A stretch of DNA of 64,000 nucleotides from Narthecium ossifragum (GCA_963920575.1 OY986969.1:24777434-24841433), one strand, 5' to 3'; shown: positions 43,920 to 56,580, counted from the first letter of the stretch. The notes: generated by a model not told the origin, from the sequence alone. Program-made: numbers and translations.

Positions 43920-46840
43920 CGGTGAGAAGCAACGACGATGGTCTGGCTTTCAGTTAAAAACGGTATAATTAATGGATATTTACCTGCAGTTTGAGATGCT
44001 CCAGTTGGGCTTTAATTAAAGGAATATCGGATTTGAGACGATACGGGAAGTGTCGCTGTTTTGAATCCGGTACGGTATGGTGCCGTGCGGCAAACGCTAA
44101 ATTCCGTGAAGGTCCACGTGGCTTGGTTGCTGTGGGGAAGTTGGTGGGTCAACGGTCCGACTGGGTCTGTATCGATAGGGGGAACAGGATCTCGAGGCAA
44201 TCCTGCGGTGGGGCATGATGGAAGGTTGGTGGTGGACACTGGACTGTGAGGTGATGTCTCTCTATGGTTTCTGCTGACGTTCTGTCCCCACTCGTCTCAA
44301 ACTTCTTTTTTCATTCTTGGATTTGGAATTTATAGAATTTTAAGATTAATATTATAATGCCTCAACTAATTCTAATAAATGTTTGAAATATCATATTTCT
44401 CCTTGTAATTTTAGGGATCATTTTCTATATATGTGTTTGTGGTGGTACTCAGACAGGGATTAAACATGTCACTTTCTAAAGTCCTTTTCTAGTTTTAAGT
44501 CCGAAGGATTGGGAAACTGTAAACTCTACAAACTCTATATACAGAGGGTATGTTTGGCACGCATCTAACGTGGAATCCGGGATCCGGGAATCTTGAACCC
44601 ATAGATTCCAGGTATTCATTCGCCCCCATTCCATGCTGTCAAACAGACCTATAATCAATGCTTCGTTGGATAACCAATTTTCTTTACTACATCGTTTCTG
44701 TGCTACTTTGTTTAAGTTGCTACTTGCATTGATCATGTGTCTCACGCCACCGTGGAAACATTCGGTGGACGCCGAACGCGAGCGGACGTCGAAAACGGAG
44801 TTCGAAAATGAAATCCGTCAGCGAGCTAAACAGCAGAATCCGTAGATTTCGGGATTCGTCGGATTCGCTCTCATTCTAACGAGCCAAACGGGGCATCAAT
44901 GAAAAACACGCGGGTGTTATAATTTTTTGTCAAATAAATAATTTTTAGTATGAGATTGGTACCACGTCACTTTCAAGCTCCACTCGGACACTGTTTGGCA
45001 GCCTCCGTTGGGATCCAAGGGATGGGGATGCGTGGACCACGCGTTTCTGGGATCCGTCCTCCAATTTTCACGGACGTAGTGTTTGGAAACAGACCCTTCA
45101 TGAACAACATGCCAGTGTTTTAAATTTTTATCTAATGAACAACATGCTAGTGTTTTAAATTTTTATCTAATGGATTGCCATATCATTAAATATGTTTTGA
45201 TTCCAAACAAATTAGACGGGAAGAATTTTTAATAAAATATCGTTGATGATTAGGCAATTCATTTGAATTTAAAAATGCTGATGCGTCGTACATCGAGCTC
45301 ACACTGAATATTTAAAAATACTGACGTGATGTCCCCCACTAGTCTTAAACTTTTTTTTTTCATTATTGGATTTGGGATTATAGAATTTAGATTAATATTT
45401 AAATGTTTGATATAATCATATTTCTCCTTGTAGTTTACGGTAAAATCTCAAATATAAATGAATTAATATTAAACTCTTGACGAAATTTAGCAAAATGTCG
45501 TTGATGATGAGGCAATTCCTTTGACAAAAGTTTAAAAACGCTTGTGTCGTTCATCGAGTGGAGTTTGGCACGAACTAATGTAACCATAAGCTCACATTGA
45601 ATATTTTATTATCGAGAAATATAGCATTGTCTAATTATAGACTTTTTTGTATGAGCATTTGACACATGTACTCTGACATGATAATTTTTTTTAAAAAGTT
45701 GTTATTCGATATTAGATTCTTAAATAACGGAAGCTAACAACATGTCTTTTTTTTACAAATTAAAGAATAATACATGTAGTAGAATACAATAAATGAAAAT
45801 CTAGACGACTTCTCATGAAATCATGAAAATGTAGGTGATGATATACAAGAAAAAAACCCTAAAATTTATCATGCAATTTAAACCAAAATTATGAAGGAAA
45901 GGGTTTTTTAGGTCAAATTTTTTGCTCTTTAAAAAAGAGATTGCGTGAAATGAGATTTAGGGTTTGATTGAGTCAGATTTGCACGGCGAGAAAACACCTC
46001 AATTTTATCTATTTTTTTTTATTAATTGAGTATGTAATCCAGACCAATTGATTCTATTTAAAAAAAGAGGCTGGTATATTTCGCAATCAGCTAGCTAACT
46101 TCTTTCATAGACTCATTCTATAAAATAGCAAAATTGATGCTAAAAAAACGAGACGTTGTTTAAAAAAAGAGCATCACGACACAATCAAAGAGCTGGTTTT
46201 TTATTTAATATTAGTGCACTAATATTTATTTCGAGCGACTTAATTATGGAGTGTCTCCAACTTTCCACTTTCGTTTTCCTTTATGGACTGTTCTAAACCT
46301 AAAAAAACGATGCAGAGCTCTAAATACAACTCGGCATGGGCCAAGAATTTTGGTGAAGTCGGACTGCCGTTATTCGGCGGATGTGGCCTTAAAGATTGAG
46401 GGACGGACTTAAAGAAATTTGGGTCGAAATTCTGAACTTGGACTCTCTAGGTTTTTTATTTTATTTTATATATTCCAAGGACATGGAACGTCATGAGAAT
46501 GCCAAGTGGCCCGCTAGTGTTGGGCTTTCTCAGAGTAATTTTTGTTCTTTCTTAGCGCCCATGGGCTCACTCATATCATGGAGGCCGGAAACAAATACAG
46601 GGGTGGCACTTGTTATTAGCTCCATGGAACTTATTATTAGCCTAAATAAATAATTTTTGAGATAATAAATCTAAAATACCTGGCAGAAGACTAAAATACA
46701 TTTTCCTTTGGGAAAATAACACTTTACTACCCTATAATTTAGAAAATATTCAGTTTAGACACTGTGTTTTAAAACCGCTCAAAATGAACCATATATTACC
46801 AAAATTATTCGATTTACTACTGAACACTCAACGACGTTAA
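43920..46840. other. Intergenic; possible small MITEs, no gene
   Basis: 44547-44893 has rough inverted ends (TATGTTTGGCACGC against GAGCCAAACGGGGCAT) and may be a MITE. A 32-bp tandem duplication (AACAACATGC.AGTGTTTTAA) lies at 45102-45170. Words near 44287 and 45329 (TTCATT.TTGGATTTGG) recur, suggesting another duplicated element. No coding region is supported. Confidence 0.35.
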
Positions 46841-48559
46841 GTCTTGGATCTTGCGACGTGGTGATTGGTGCCGTCGGCGTCATCAACGCCGATGGCGAGG
46901 GACTCCTGGGAACCAGAGGAGATGTAGTGGATGATGTAAGGATCGGAAGAGGAGGATGGGATGTCGAGAGAAGTGATGAGGGCGAGGATGAGGTGGGCGC
47001 CGCAGGAGGCGCCACGGGAGCGGAGGAAGGAGTCTAGGACCTTGCGGCGGAGCATGGGGATGTGGAGATGGTCGTGGAGTGTCACGCCCCGACCCAGAAA
47101 ACCCATTCAGCCCGGGACGTGAGGGTCCTAAACTCTAAATCAAACGGCGAGAGCCTCCCCTTTGAATATCAATTTTAAACATGGTGCATGATTACAAATA
47201 TTCACAAAGAATTTAAACTATCCTATCATCAAATCATAATACAGTTTGACTTTAAAAAGATGTAATAATGATTCACGTCATCTAGTACAGCAACCTCTGA
47301 TCAATTTACATCAAATTGAAATACAAATATATATATCTCCTTCAAATTACAATTTATACATTTAAAGCTGTACATCAATTGAATAGAATAAATTAATGAT
47401 ATCCTCGATCTCACGCACCACCAAGGGGAGTGCCGCCTCCAACACCGCAACAACCTGAAAAAGAAGGGACTGCATCGACCTGCATCGCCGATGCAGCCCA
47501 GGTAGGAGTGAGCAACAAAGCTTGCTCAGTAGGGTTCTACGCTACGTCACTCACAAAGTAAAGGGAACACAACAGTGTCGTTCCTCCGCCTAAGTCTAAA
47601 GGATGCCACGGGGTCCCATAACCCCTATCAATTCCCCAAGGGATCCTACTCTTCTCAACCGACCACGCTGGGAAAATCAACCAAACACGCTGGGAGGAAA
47701 CAAAGAACCAGAACCAGTAGGAACACCCTTTACCCAGCAGGAAACCACTGCCTGGGGACACACGTCAGGGACATCGACAACCATCCTTAGCACTTGGCCT
47801 TGGAGAACCGACACGACCTCTAAACCTCAAACAATAATATTCCAGTCCGACTACCTAATAATCCTCGAATGATATCAAACAATCATCATTGATAACAGTC
47901 ACGTCCTAATCCTCGACTACCCCAAACCCCGGCCCTAGGGCTAGATCCGGACTACCCGAGAACCCCGGATCAACGATCGAAACCATCGTCTACCACCTAG
48001 CCTGATGCTTCTAATGCAGACAGATGCATGCAATGCTCAAGCACAGAGATACAGGAATAGCAGCATGCAACAGTATGCCAAGACAACATACACGGGCTAG
48101 GCGAAGCGTCAAGCTTGCCGGAGGGTAAACATAGCATGGGTCTAAACTACAATAATATAATATTATAACGGCGCCTACGGACCGTTAACAAGCAGTTTCT
48201 ACAACGGGGGCACAACCCCGGCCACACAGATAATAATCAAACACATTTGCAATTAACATCAACTAGGGCACACATCGGCCCATGTAATTAGCTAAACATC
48301 CCAAGGGGCATAACTCCCTTGGTTCAACCACAAGCTAAATATACATATAAATAAGCATGATATGTGATTAATTGCTAATTAAACAAGGATGATTTATATC
48401 TAATTAGACATGCCGAGAATCAAACAATTAATCATCTAAAAGCAACCAATTAGAACATGCTAGCCATCGAGATCTCTAGGAATACCAATCACATGAATCC
48501 CGAAGAATCAAACATGATAAAACATCAAAAATCCACTAACAACACTATTCAAAGCTGGC

Positions 48560-48790
48560 GGTCGATCAACGGATCGACCTTGGAAAAGCTAAGGTTGACG
48601 GTCGATCAACGGATCGACCGTGAAGGCCTATTTCGCTATTTTTCGGGCTCACGGTCGATCCACGGATCGACCGTGAAGAAGCTGAGGTTGACGGTCGATC
48701 AACGGATCGACCGTGAGAGTTAATTTTGCTGATTTTTGGGCTCACGGTCGACCGTGGAGGCCGCGACGGTCGATCCACGGATCATCCGTG
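48560..48790. repeat. Array of GATCGACC palindromes in solo LTR 4
   Basis: Copies of GGTCGATC(A/C)ACGGATCGACC, each able to fold on itself, repeat at roughly 35-60 bp spacing with AAGCTAAGGTTGA-like linkers. Confidence 0.75.
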
Positions 48791-49787
48791 GCACTATTCA
48801 TCAGCAACTCTACTCTGACACAGTTTCGTATAAAAATCACCAAAACTCGTAGAAAAATCGGAAAAATATGAAATCAATTGGGTTTGAAAGTAGACTCATA
48901 GATCTACAACTCTTAGCTCTCATAAAAATCCAAGATCATGCATGTACAAGCCAAAAAACTCACCGCAAGCCGGCTGTTCTTCAAGAACAGTAGAAAACCG
49001 GAAATCCGAGATTTATCATATATAAATCCTACTGAAATCTTAACCAAAGTTCATGAAACTTAAATCAAATACTAAATTAAGCAACATGCATTCAACAACA
49101 TAATTTCATCAAAATCTAACGGCTAGATTTAACTAAACCCATTAATTAACTCATGTAGGTAGAACACCTACCGGACTGCGCATTCCTCGGTTGATCCCTC
49201 GCAAACCAGCCACCAACGAGGTTCCACACCACACCAGGAGTCTTCCTCTCGTTGCCACGAATCCAACAAGCTTTAGAATGCCCAAAATGGTGGTCGGAGG
49301 AGGGAGAACGGAGAGAAGAAAGCTGGCTGCCCGGAAAGAGAAACAGAGCAAGCTCTGCTTGCGGGAAGAAGAAACAGCCAGGGAGAAGAAAGAAGAAGAG
49401 AAGGAAGAAGAGGAGGAGGGAGAAGTGAAGGAGAAGGAAGGCCGGGGAAGGTGGGGGAGAGGGTGAAGGAGAAGACCTCTCCTCTCCTGCTCTCCTGACA
49501 AGGGAGAACGAAGAAGCTCACCTGCCGTGCGCAGGTTCAACTGCCCTGACTTGCTGGAAGGGGAGGATCGATCCTTTGCTCAAAGAGGACCGATCTTCTT
49601 AACAGAAAGATCGATCTTCTTCTCAAGGAGATCGATCCCCTTTGCCAAGAAGGCAAAACTTGGGCTAAAACGCAAGCCCAAGCTCGGATCTTCCGATCCC
49701 AGGTCCACCTAACCATTCTAATCAAACACTAACACAAACAAGGTCAGTGTGTGCACACGCGGGTGTGAAACTGACCACCAGGGAGCA

Positions 49788-52164
49788 TGTCGTGCCCCGA
49801 CCCGCAGAACGCACCCGGGCCGGGACCGCGAGGGGAAAAGCCTAAAACCACTAGCCTCAACTGGCGGAAACAGTTGAGACTAAAGGACAGCTGACGGAAA
49901 CAGCTGCCAACAGGCACAAACGGAAGCAAAGGACTAAACAACAACTATTAATATTTATTACAAAACAGTAATAAAAGAGTTAACAGGGTTTAGTACAACA
50001 AGCTACAAGGGATCAACAGTCCCCAAAAAGAAGCTACACTACCCACCGGGGTCTCCGCGAACGCACAAACGAAACCATCCTGACCCTCAGACATGGTCAG
50101 GTGCCGGCGCGCTACCACGGGACTGGCGACGGGGAAGCACCGGAGGAGAACGAGGACCCGCACCTGCAAACACACAGTCCAGGTAGGAATGAGCAACAAC
50201 TCAGCAGGGTCCTACTCTACCACTCTCGCTAAGAGGCAAACCCAACGAACCAACTCTGAGGCCAAGTACCGAGGCTTGCTAAGGACCCCATAAATCCCAT
50301 CACTAACCCGAAGGATTCCTGTCCCAAGTATGCCCCTCCGACAACCACTGCTCAGGGATGGACAACTCCGACAATCCCTGACCCAGGGTGGACATGACGC
50401 TACTGGTAGGACACCCTTCCCCAAGCGGGATCTCCACACTTGGCGGAACGACCGAGGTTAAGACTACCATCTCTCAGCACTCCAAGCCACAGAGCCAACA
50501 GGACCCCTAACTCTTGACCCAAGACTAAGCCTAGCCAGGGAGTCCATCGATCCCATCGATGTCCTTCCCCCCCCAGGGTTTCTGTCCAACCTACGTCCCT
50601 CCGATAGTCACTGCTCAAGGACTGAGCTACCTCCGACGGTCCTTGACACAGAGTGGGCCGGACGATACTTGTAGGACACCCTTACCGGGGTAACGGCATC
50701 CCACGCTTAGTCCTAGATCACCGGAGTGCACGGGTCAACCCCACCCAGTCCAACCTAGCATGTTTAATGCACAGGAGCAGGGCAGGATATGAATAAAGCG
50801 GTAACATGCAACACAGCAAAGGCACGCCTTCGCCCCATTTATTCTAAACACTCCCGAGGATCATGACTTCCTTCGGTTCACCATAAAGCGATAAAAGGGC
50901 ATAACCCATGGCCCAGTTACACTAAGCATTCCTGAGGGTTCATTACTCCCTCGGTTAACCACAAAGCAGTAAACATTCAAGCATGATGTAAAGCATAGAA
51001 GCCCCAAGGGCAAAACCGTCAAAACCCACTTACATGCGAAGCCCCGCGGGCAAAACCCTTGAAAACCTTCTCTGCTACTGAAGGATCGATCCTTTACCAA
51101 GGAAGGATCGATCATTCAAGCAACAGTGAACCTCCCTCACTGTCGAGCCAAAGAAGATCGATCCTTCCTCCCAGGAAGATCGATCTTTTTGGTGACAGAG
51201 GACGCCCTTCCAGTCGCACCAGGGAAGATCGATCCTTCCTCCCAGGAAGATCGATCATTCTCGGGACGAAGGGTAACCATGCTTACCCAGGCCCTATGAT
51301 CGATCTCCTCCCATAAGAAGATCGATCATGTGCTGGGCGCAGCAAGCCAACACCAGAGGACCGATCCTTCCTCCCAGAAGGATCGATCACCCAACAAATG
51401 GGTTCCGGTGTGCTTCCGGCCGGAGAACCGCCGGAAAACACAACCAAACCTCACCAAACTTGGTGGGTTGGTAGATCTGAGTACCACGAGGCTACTCAAG
51501 GCCTCAAAACCGGGAAACCACAACTCCACAAGGAGATTAAACAAGAAAACAAAACCGGATTTAAACCCTCAAAAGCAAGCCGGGGTTTGAGTGGGATCCC
51601 TACCTCCTCATAGCAGCTTTGATCCACAAGTCCTACCCCAGGACCTTCCTCGCCTTGCCACGAACCCAACGAGCCTTCAAGCTCCCGGAGAGGTGGCCGA
51701 AGGAGGAAGAACGGTGAGCGAAAGCTCTCAACCGGAACAGGGGAAAGCAGAGCCGCGAGGAAGAAGAAGAGAAGAAGGAGGAAAGAGCAGGGGAAGGGGG
51801 CGGGGTAAGGCCGGGGAAAAGCTGGGGGAGGGGAGGGAAAGTCTTCCCTCCCCTGACAAAGCGACGGCCACCGCGGTGGTCGTCCTTCGAAAGCCACCGA
51901 CAAAGACTTCCAGGCACATGCAGGATCGATCCTCCACGACCCAAGGATCGATCCTCCCTGCCCATAAGTGCAAACTTGGGCTGGAAAACGGGCCCAAGCC
52001 CAGAACTCCCAAACTAGGTCCCACCTAACCTTTCTAACAAACACAAGCATCAAACAAGGTCTGTGTGTACACACCCAGTGTGGAACGACCGCCAAGGCGC
52101 AATTTCCCAAATTGCCCTTGGGGTCAACACAAGCCAAAAGGGGAAAGAGGGGCAGGTCCTCACA
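49788..52164 (-). mobile_element. Solo LTR 3 (2377 bp), nested in solo LTR 4
   Basis: It starts TGTCGTGCCCCGACCCGC and ends GGCAGGTCCTCACA on the plus strand. It has an exact 5-bp duplication GAGCA (49783-49787 and 52165-52169). Most of its length is the reverse complement of solo LTR 1, for example the block around 50690-50780 against 18700-18790. GATCGATC palindromes cluster at 51083-51392 and 51922-51955. Confidence 0.85.
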
Positions 52165-52581
52165 GAGCATATTTACCAAAATGCCACTGGGGTCAAAAAC
52201 AGCGATGCGATCAACCGATCGCATCCCATGGCCAACCGAGCCAAACCACAAATCCAGACCCTTGACCTAACGCGGTCGGACCGGGTTGGAGGTACGGGTC
52301 CTCACAGGGAGGAAGTGGGAGAAGTTGGAGAGGAAGTTCGAACGGGAGAGGAGGTGCATGCGAGAAACCCGGCGGTCAACGAGGGAGGCGGGGGAGGGAG
52401 AAGTCTGTGAGTATGGAGAGAGGGATGGCGCCACCATCGGGCTTGGAGCCAAAGAAAAAGCTCTCGAATAAGTAGGTAGAGATGCCGGCGGCGGCGAGGG
52501 ACTCAGCGGCGCAGTGACTGTCGGGGCGGCCACCAATGACGGCTACTTGGAGCTTGCCGACGGGGGAGGGAGGAGAGCACG

Positions 52582-52790
52582 ATGGCTCGAGTACTGGTCT
52601 CGTATAACCTGTGTTGGCGCGCCGTCCACCCTCGGGTAGCTTTGCTCTCCCATCCCAATCCCCAACTCCAGGAACAGGGCGTCACCGCCATCCTCAACCT
52701 CTCTCTCTACGACGAGAACAAGGACCTCATCGCCTCCTCCGATGCCATCCGTCCCCTCGTCCGCGCCCTCAAAACCAGATCCCCCCCCCC
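52582..52790 (+). pseudogene. ARM-repeat (PUB/VAC8-like) gene fragment, cut by assembly gap
   Basis: The frame reads LLSHPNPQLQEQGVTAILNL, then SLYDENKDLIASSDAIRPLV and RALKT. This is one armadillo repeat typical of plant U-box or ARM proteins. The sequence stops in a C-run and a run of N. There is no U-box and no convincing start upstream. It could be the edge of a real gene hidden by the gap, but nothing ARM-like follows the gap. Confidence 0.6.
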
Positions 52791-52990
52791 NNNNNNNNNN
52801 NNNNNNNNNNNNNNNNNNNNNNNNNNNNNNNNNNNNNNNNNNNNNNNNNNNNNNNNNNNNNNNNNNNNNNNNNNNNNNNNNNNNNNNNNNNNNNNNNNNN
52901 NNNNNNNNNNNNNNNNNNNNNNNNNNNNNNNNNNNNNNNNNNNNNNNNNNNNNNNNNNNNNNNNNNNNNNNNNNNNNNNNNNNNNNNNNN
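52791..52990. other. Assembly gap (200 N)
   Basis: Exactly 200 undetermined bases after a run of ten C. The round size suggests a placeholder, so the true length is unknown. Open frames across it are meaningless. Confidence 0.98.
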
Positions 52991-53559
52991 TTTACAAAAG
53001 CGTTCTATTTGTAATACTCCACCCCAAGCGTTCTATTTGTAATACCTATCATTATTATTGAGCATTTCATAATTTATAGAGCATAAAGTGTTATTTACAC
53101 TTTTTTTCTTTTTGTCTTTTTTTTCTAATGTTTTTCTCTTTCCTCTCTCCTTTGCGTGAGAGAATCCTCTCCTTCCACCATTAAATCCGCCGAGAGCTCC
53201 CGAAGCCCGCACCTCAGCGAGCTCCGGCCCTGCCCCGACCTCGTCCACCGTCGCTCAGGACCCCGACAACTCTCCTCACCCACGAACTCCACCCCAAGCT
53301 CCTCCTCCCGTCACAGTCGGTGCTGCCACCACCTTGAAACCCACCAACCTCGGCCCCTTCGATCACCCCGACGCCGGATCTTCCTTCCCCGACGCCCAAC
53401 CCCTCCCGCCACAAAGCTTGAAGACCTCCGCGTCGCGGCGGTGGCCGCGAGCTCTGACTGGTCGAGGACGTTGCTGCTTAATCCATGCGAGGTGGAGCGG
53501 ATCACAACACATCTCGAGCGGTTGGTCCTCAATCGTACGAGAGCTCCGGCGATGCCCTG

Positions 53560-53905
53560 ACCCGAGCTCCTCCACCGGGTGCTCGTGGTGGAGGAGATCT
53601 CGAATCCCTTTTGGGCTTCCACGTCGGCGACAGCGGCTGCAGAAAATGGGGGGGCGGACGCCGGCGACGGATTGATGAATTGGAGCCCGTCGGAGTGGTT
53701 CTTTGAGAAGTTCCTCGATGAGGTCGCGGTTCCACCGGCGAATCCTAATCCTAATTCAAATGGTGCTGCTTCTGTTGGTTCCTCCAGCAACATTCGTGGG
53801 AGGAAGGATAAGGGAGGGGATGATGAGTTGGCGGAGATCAAGGGGCTGTCGTCCTCCTCACCCGCCGTCGCCGCCATGCGGCTGCCGGAGCTTGCTGGGG
53901 GATGA
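53560..53905 (+). pseudogene. N-terminal fragment of a bZIP factor (CPRF2/Opaque2-like, group C)
   Basis: The frame reads HRVLVVEEISNPFW, an Ala/Gly-rich spacer, then MNWSPSEWFFEKFLDEV. These match the two conserved N-terminal blocks of group C bZIP proteins (MxRVFSVEEI..xFW and MNRSxSEWxFxxFLxE). The initiator Met is replaced, and the frame stops at 53903-53905 before any basic region or zipper. It is probably a captured or decayed first exon. Confidence 0.65.
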
Positions 53906-53969
53906 CGCCATGTACTACGTGGTTCTTAAAGGGGCGGTTTGGATGCTCCGAATAGGACGACTCATATGA

Positions 53970-55453
53970 CTCGTGAATGCTATTTTGTTGTTTGGCCGGC
54001 ACGTATGGAACGAACCGAACCAGCTGATTACTAGTTGACTGTTTTTTATATATTGGATTGCTTTTGGGGAAAAGATTATTAAAATATCAACAATATGATA
54101 AATTTTTTAACTTGATTATAAACATAAAAATGAGCTATAGATCCTTTTAACAAGAATTGATGAACTTATCAATGCTCAATCTCATAACTCAAATAAATAG
54201 AAAAGAAAAAAATTTCAAAATTTTTATGGAATTATTAGACCAATCTCTTAAAGCTCTTCCTATGAAAACAAGTTCACGTGATTTATAAACATAAAAATGA
54301 TTCACCATTCATCTCCAAAGTCTGTGCTCCACCACATTGTATTTTTTGATAAACCACATTGTATCTTTTGATAATGAAATCAAAATGTTATTTAAGTTGC
54401 ATCAGTTTTCACTTTTATGTAAACTAAAACATAATCTAGGAAGCTACAGAGAAGAATTAATCTGAGCATATCACCAGTTTTCTAAAAAGAATATCTTTAT
54501 TTTGATCCAACCCTAATTACTCTTTTGTTCCCACAAATGCTTTTCATATCAGTCGCCTCAATAATAAGTTACACTCAACACATTCACTGACACAACATCT
54601 AAACCCATAAAATTCCAAGGATATTTACTTCTGATTACTCCAAAATTTCTTAAATTACAAATATAACCTTACCATCTTTACCTTCACGTATCCTCTAAAA
54701 ACATTGAGAAAATATTAACCATGCCCTCGGAGCGGTTGGATCTACGATGACCTGAAAGTTGCGTCATCGGTTTACATAATCACCGACTTGCAGCCAGTCA
54801 CCGTTGGGATCTTCTGTGAAGTCATGACTGGTGGTGGACGTTGATGAAGATGAGGGCAAAACGGTCATTTTACACAGTAATATTAACGGCGTTATGAATA
54901 TTCCGTTAATATTCACTGGCTAGTAACTGGAGGGCATGATTAATATTTTCTCAATGTTTTCCGGAGTGCATACATAAAAGTAAAGATCGTAGGATTATAT
55001 TTGTAATTTAAAAGGTTTTGGAGTCATAAAGTAAATATCCTAAAATTCAAAGATCTTCATCATCCATCAATGTCTGTACGTATTCCACCGGGTTTTGATC
55101 TTCCAACTAATCAGCATCATTTTTAAGTGGGCCTAACCATTATGGTTATAATGGGCCTAGAGACAACTAATGTCAGTTGGCCCAATTACATTTGAAAATA
55201 AAAGCCGACTAAGATCACACGATATAAGATCGGTCGGTCGTCGAAGGCGCGTCGCATATCTTCGACCGTTCGACGCATATCGGCATATGATATCCCATAG
55301 CCGAAGCCGCTTACGTACTCTTCTCTTCTCCGTTCCCTCCGGCGTCTGCTCCCATCTTGCCACGAGGGATGCTAATATTAGGAGCTCCCGGTAGTGAACC
55401 CATGGCCATATCCATGCCGCAAATCGCCGATCCGCGCCTCCTCTCTGTGCTCG
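53970..55453. other. Intergenic, no gene
   Basis: AT-rich unique-looking sequence up to about 55100, then moderately GC-rich sequence with CGATC words. The last 100 bases before 55454 may be proximal promoter of the CNGC gene. Confidence 0.35.
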
Positions 55454-55458
55454 CCGGC

Positions 55459-55765
55459 TGTTAGAATTAACTCTCCCTCTCCTAACGGCTTAAGCTTTTA
55501 GGTTGAAGTGGTTAGAGTGTCTCACATGGTATTAGAGCAGAGGTATTGGGTTCAAACCTTGCTCTAATACCATATGAGACACTCTAACCACTTCAACCTA
55601 AAAGCTTAAGCCGTTGAATTTAAGGAGCGGCTAAGACGACTATTAGAGGGAGCAAGGTTTAAACCCAAGACCTCTGCTCTGATACCATGTGAGACACTCT
55701 AACCACTTCAACTTAAAAGCTTAAGCCGTTAGGAGAGGGAGAGTTAATAGATATATAGTCTAACA
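55459..55765. mobile_element. Palindromic TRIM-like element with inward-facing short LTRs
   Basis: The left end is TGTTAGAATTAAC...GTCTCACA (about 70 bp), followed by TGGTATTAGAGC, one base from the TGGTATCAGAGC initiator-tRNA-Met primer site. The right end is the inverse arrangement: GCTCTGATACCA, then TGTGAGACAC...TCTAACA. A third LTR-like copy (minus) lies at about 55568-55617. The whole is flanked by an exact 5-bp duplication CCGGC (55454-55458 and 55766-55770). Short LTRs and a primer site without coding sequence indicate a TRIM; the inverted layout is unusual. Confidence 0.75.
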
Positions 55766-55770
55766 CCGGC

Positions 55771-56185
55771 AATTGGATCTGCGGGAGGCCAAACGGCTTC
55801 TCCTCCTCTCTCGTTTCCCCACACTTTCCTGGTCCTGAGTCTCACGTACCTACCTGCCTATCTCTCCACCGTTAAGCCCTAGAGTTTCTCTTTCTTTCCT
55901 CCCGTCCGGCCACCGCTACTACCAAGGCGACAAAAAAAGCTTTCTTTGTTAGTCCGTTGCCTCTTCTTTAATCCCCTCTTCTACCGGAGATGCTTTTTTT
56001 GATTCCATTCGCTTTTTTGGATTGCTCCGCCGATGGTTTTGGGGGTTCTCGATTACGTACGTTGTTGGTTCCCATGTCCTAACCTGCCTACATTGTTGTC
56101 TGAATCTTGTTTCATAAAAACTGGGTACTGAAAGAAAGGGGTCGGAATCCTTCTCCATACCACATTCACCGATTTCTAAGCCCAC
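55771..56185 (+). promoter_or_regulatory. Probable 5' leader region of the CNGC gene
   Basis: Pyrimidine-rich sequence (CTCTCTCGTTTCCCC, TTTCTCTTTCTTTCCTCCC) without transposon features, as in many plant 5'UTRs. A splice acceptor (GATGCTAG) stands at 61291-61292 just before the CNGC start codon. A 5'UTR intron spanning the Gypsy insertion is therefore plausible. Inference only. Confidence 0.35.
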
Positions 56186-56580
56186 TGATGCGGACATCAA
56201 ATCCAGATCAATCCCAATTCCTTAGCAGATGAGTCCAACCTGTTCATATTTTGATTGTCGCTCAGTCAGAGTTGTTTTTGAGTTAGTTTTGCTTATTTAG
56301 CATTGAGTCATTTTACTATTGTGATCGAGTTTAGGTGTTATTCGAGTTTGAGTCTACTTGTACTTAGTTGGTTGAGTCGGTTCCCTTCTCCTATAAAAGG
56401 GAAATCCTAGGTTTTATTTTGGTTATTGATGATTAATGATGAAAGCTGCTGATTGCTACCTCCTCCTTGTTTTCTTCCTCCTCTTCTCCTAGCTTCTTCT
56501 CTCCCTCTCAAAGCTTCTTCTCTCTTTCTTAAAGCTTCACCTCTCTTTCTCCTCTTCAATGAACTCCTGCCCCTGCATCA
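56186..56580 (+). repeat. 5' LTR of the Gypsy element (395 bp)
   Basis: Matches the 3' LTR with a handful of base changes and a 3-bp indel beside the TATA box. The last 25 or so bases differ strongly from the 3' LTR although both end in CATCA. Confidence 0.85.

Larger units (their letters stand above)
47080..52306 (-). mobile_element. Solo LTR 4 (about 2.85 kb without its insert, minus orientation)
   Basis: On the plus strand it begins TGTCACGCCCCGACCC and ends GGGTCCTCACA. The flanks TGGAG (47075-47079) and GGGAG (52307-52311) form a 5-bp target duplication with one change. It is interrupted by solo LTR 3 at 49788-52164. It carries palindromes of the type ACGGTCGATC.ACGGATCGACCGT at 48560-48790 and GATCGATC motifs at 49565-49640. 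Internal words link it to solo LTR 2. Confidence 0.8.
46845..52563 (-). pseudogene. Geranylgeranyl reductase (CHLP-like) pseudogene, split by nested LTRs
   Basis: The 5' part (52563-52307, minus strand) reads KLQVAVIGGRPDSHCAAESL (the FAD-binding GGGPAG motif, damaged) and KPDGGAIPLSILTDFSLP. It then shifts frame to LVDRRVSRMHLLSRSN. The 3' part (47079-46845) resumes with HIPMLRRKVLDSFLRSRGAS, GAHLILALITSLDIP and YIIHYISSGS. It ends in a degraded ADGANSRVA block and a stop. The family reduces the geranylgeranyl group for chlorophyll and tocopherol. The start codon, the C-terminal half and the cofactor motif are missing or broken. Only the two outer pieces are gene-derived. Confidence 0.85.

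Noticed and set aside
52582..53061. Open frames spanning the N gap
   Set aside because: Undetermined bases are not evidence of coding continuity; only the part before the gap is interpretable.
53311..53877. 188-codon minus-strand open frame
   Set aside because: Antisense to the bZIP fragment, whose plus-strand frame shows the conserved blocks.
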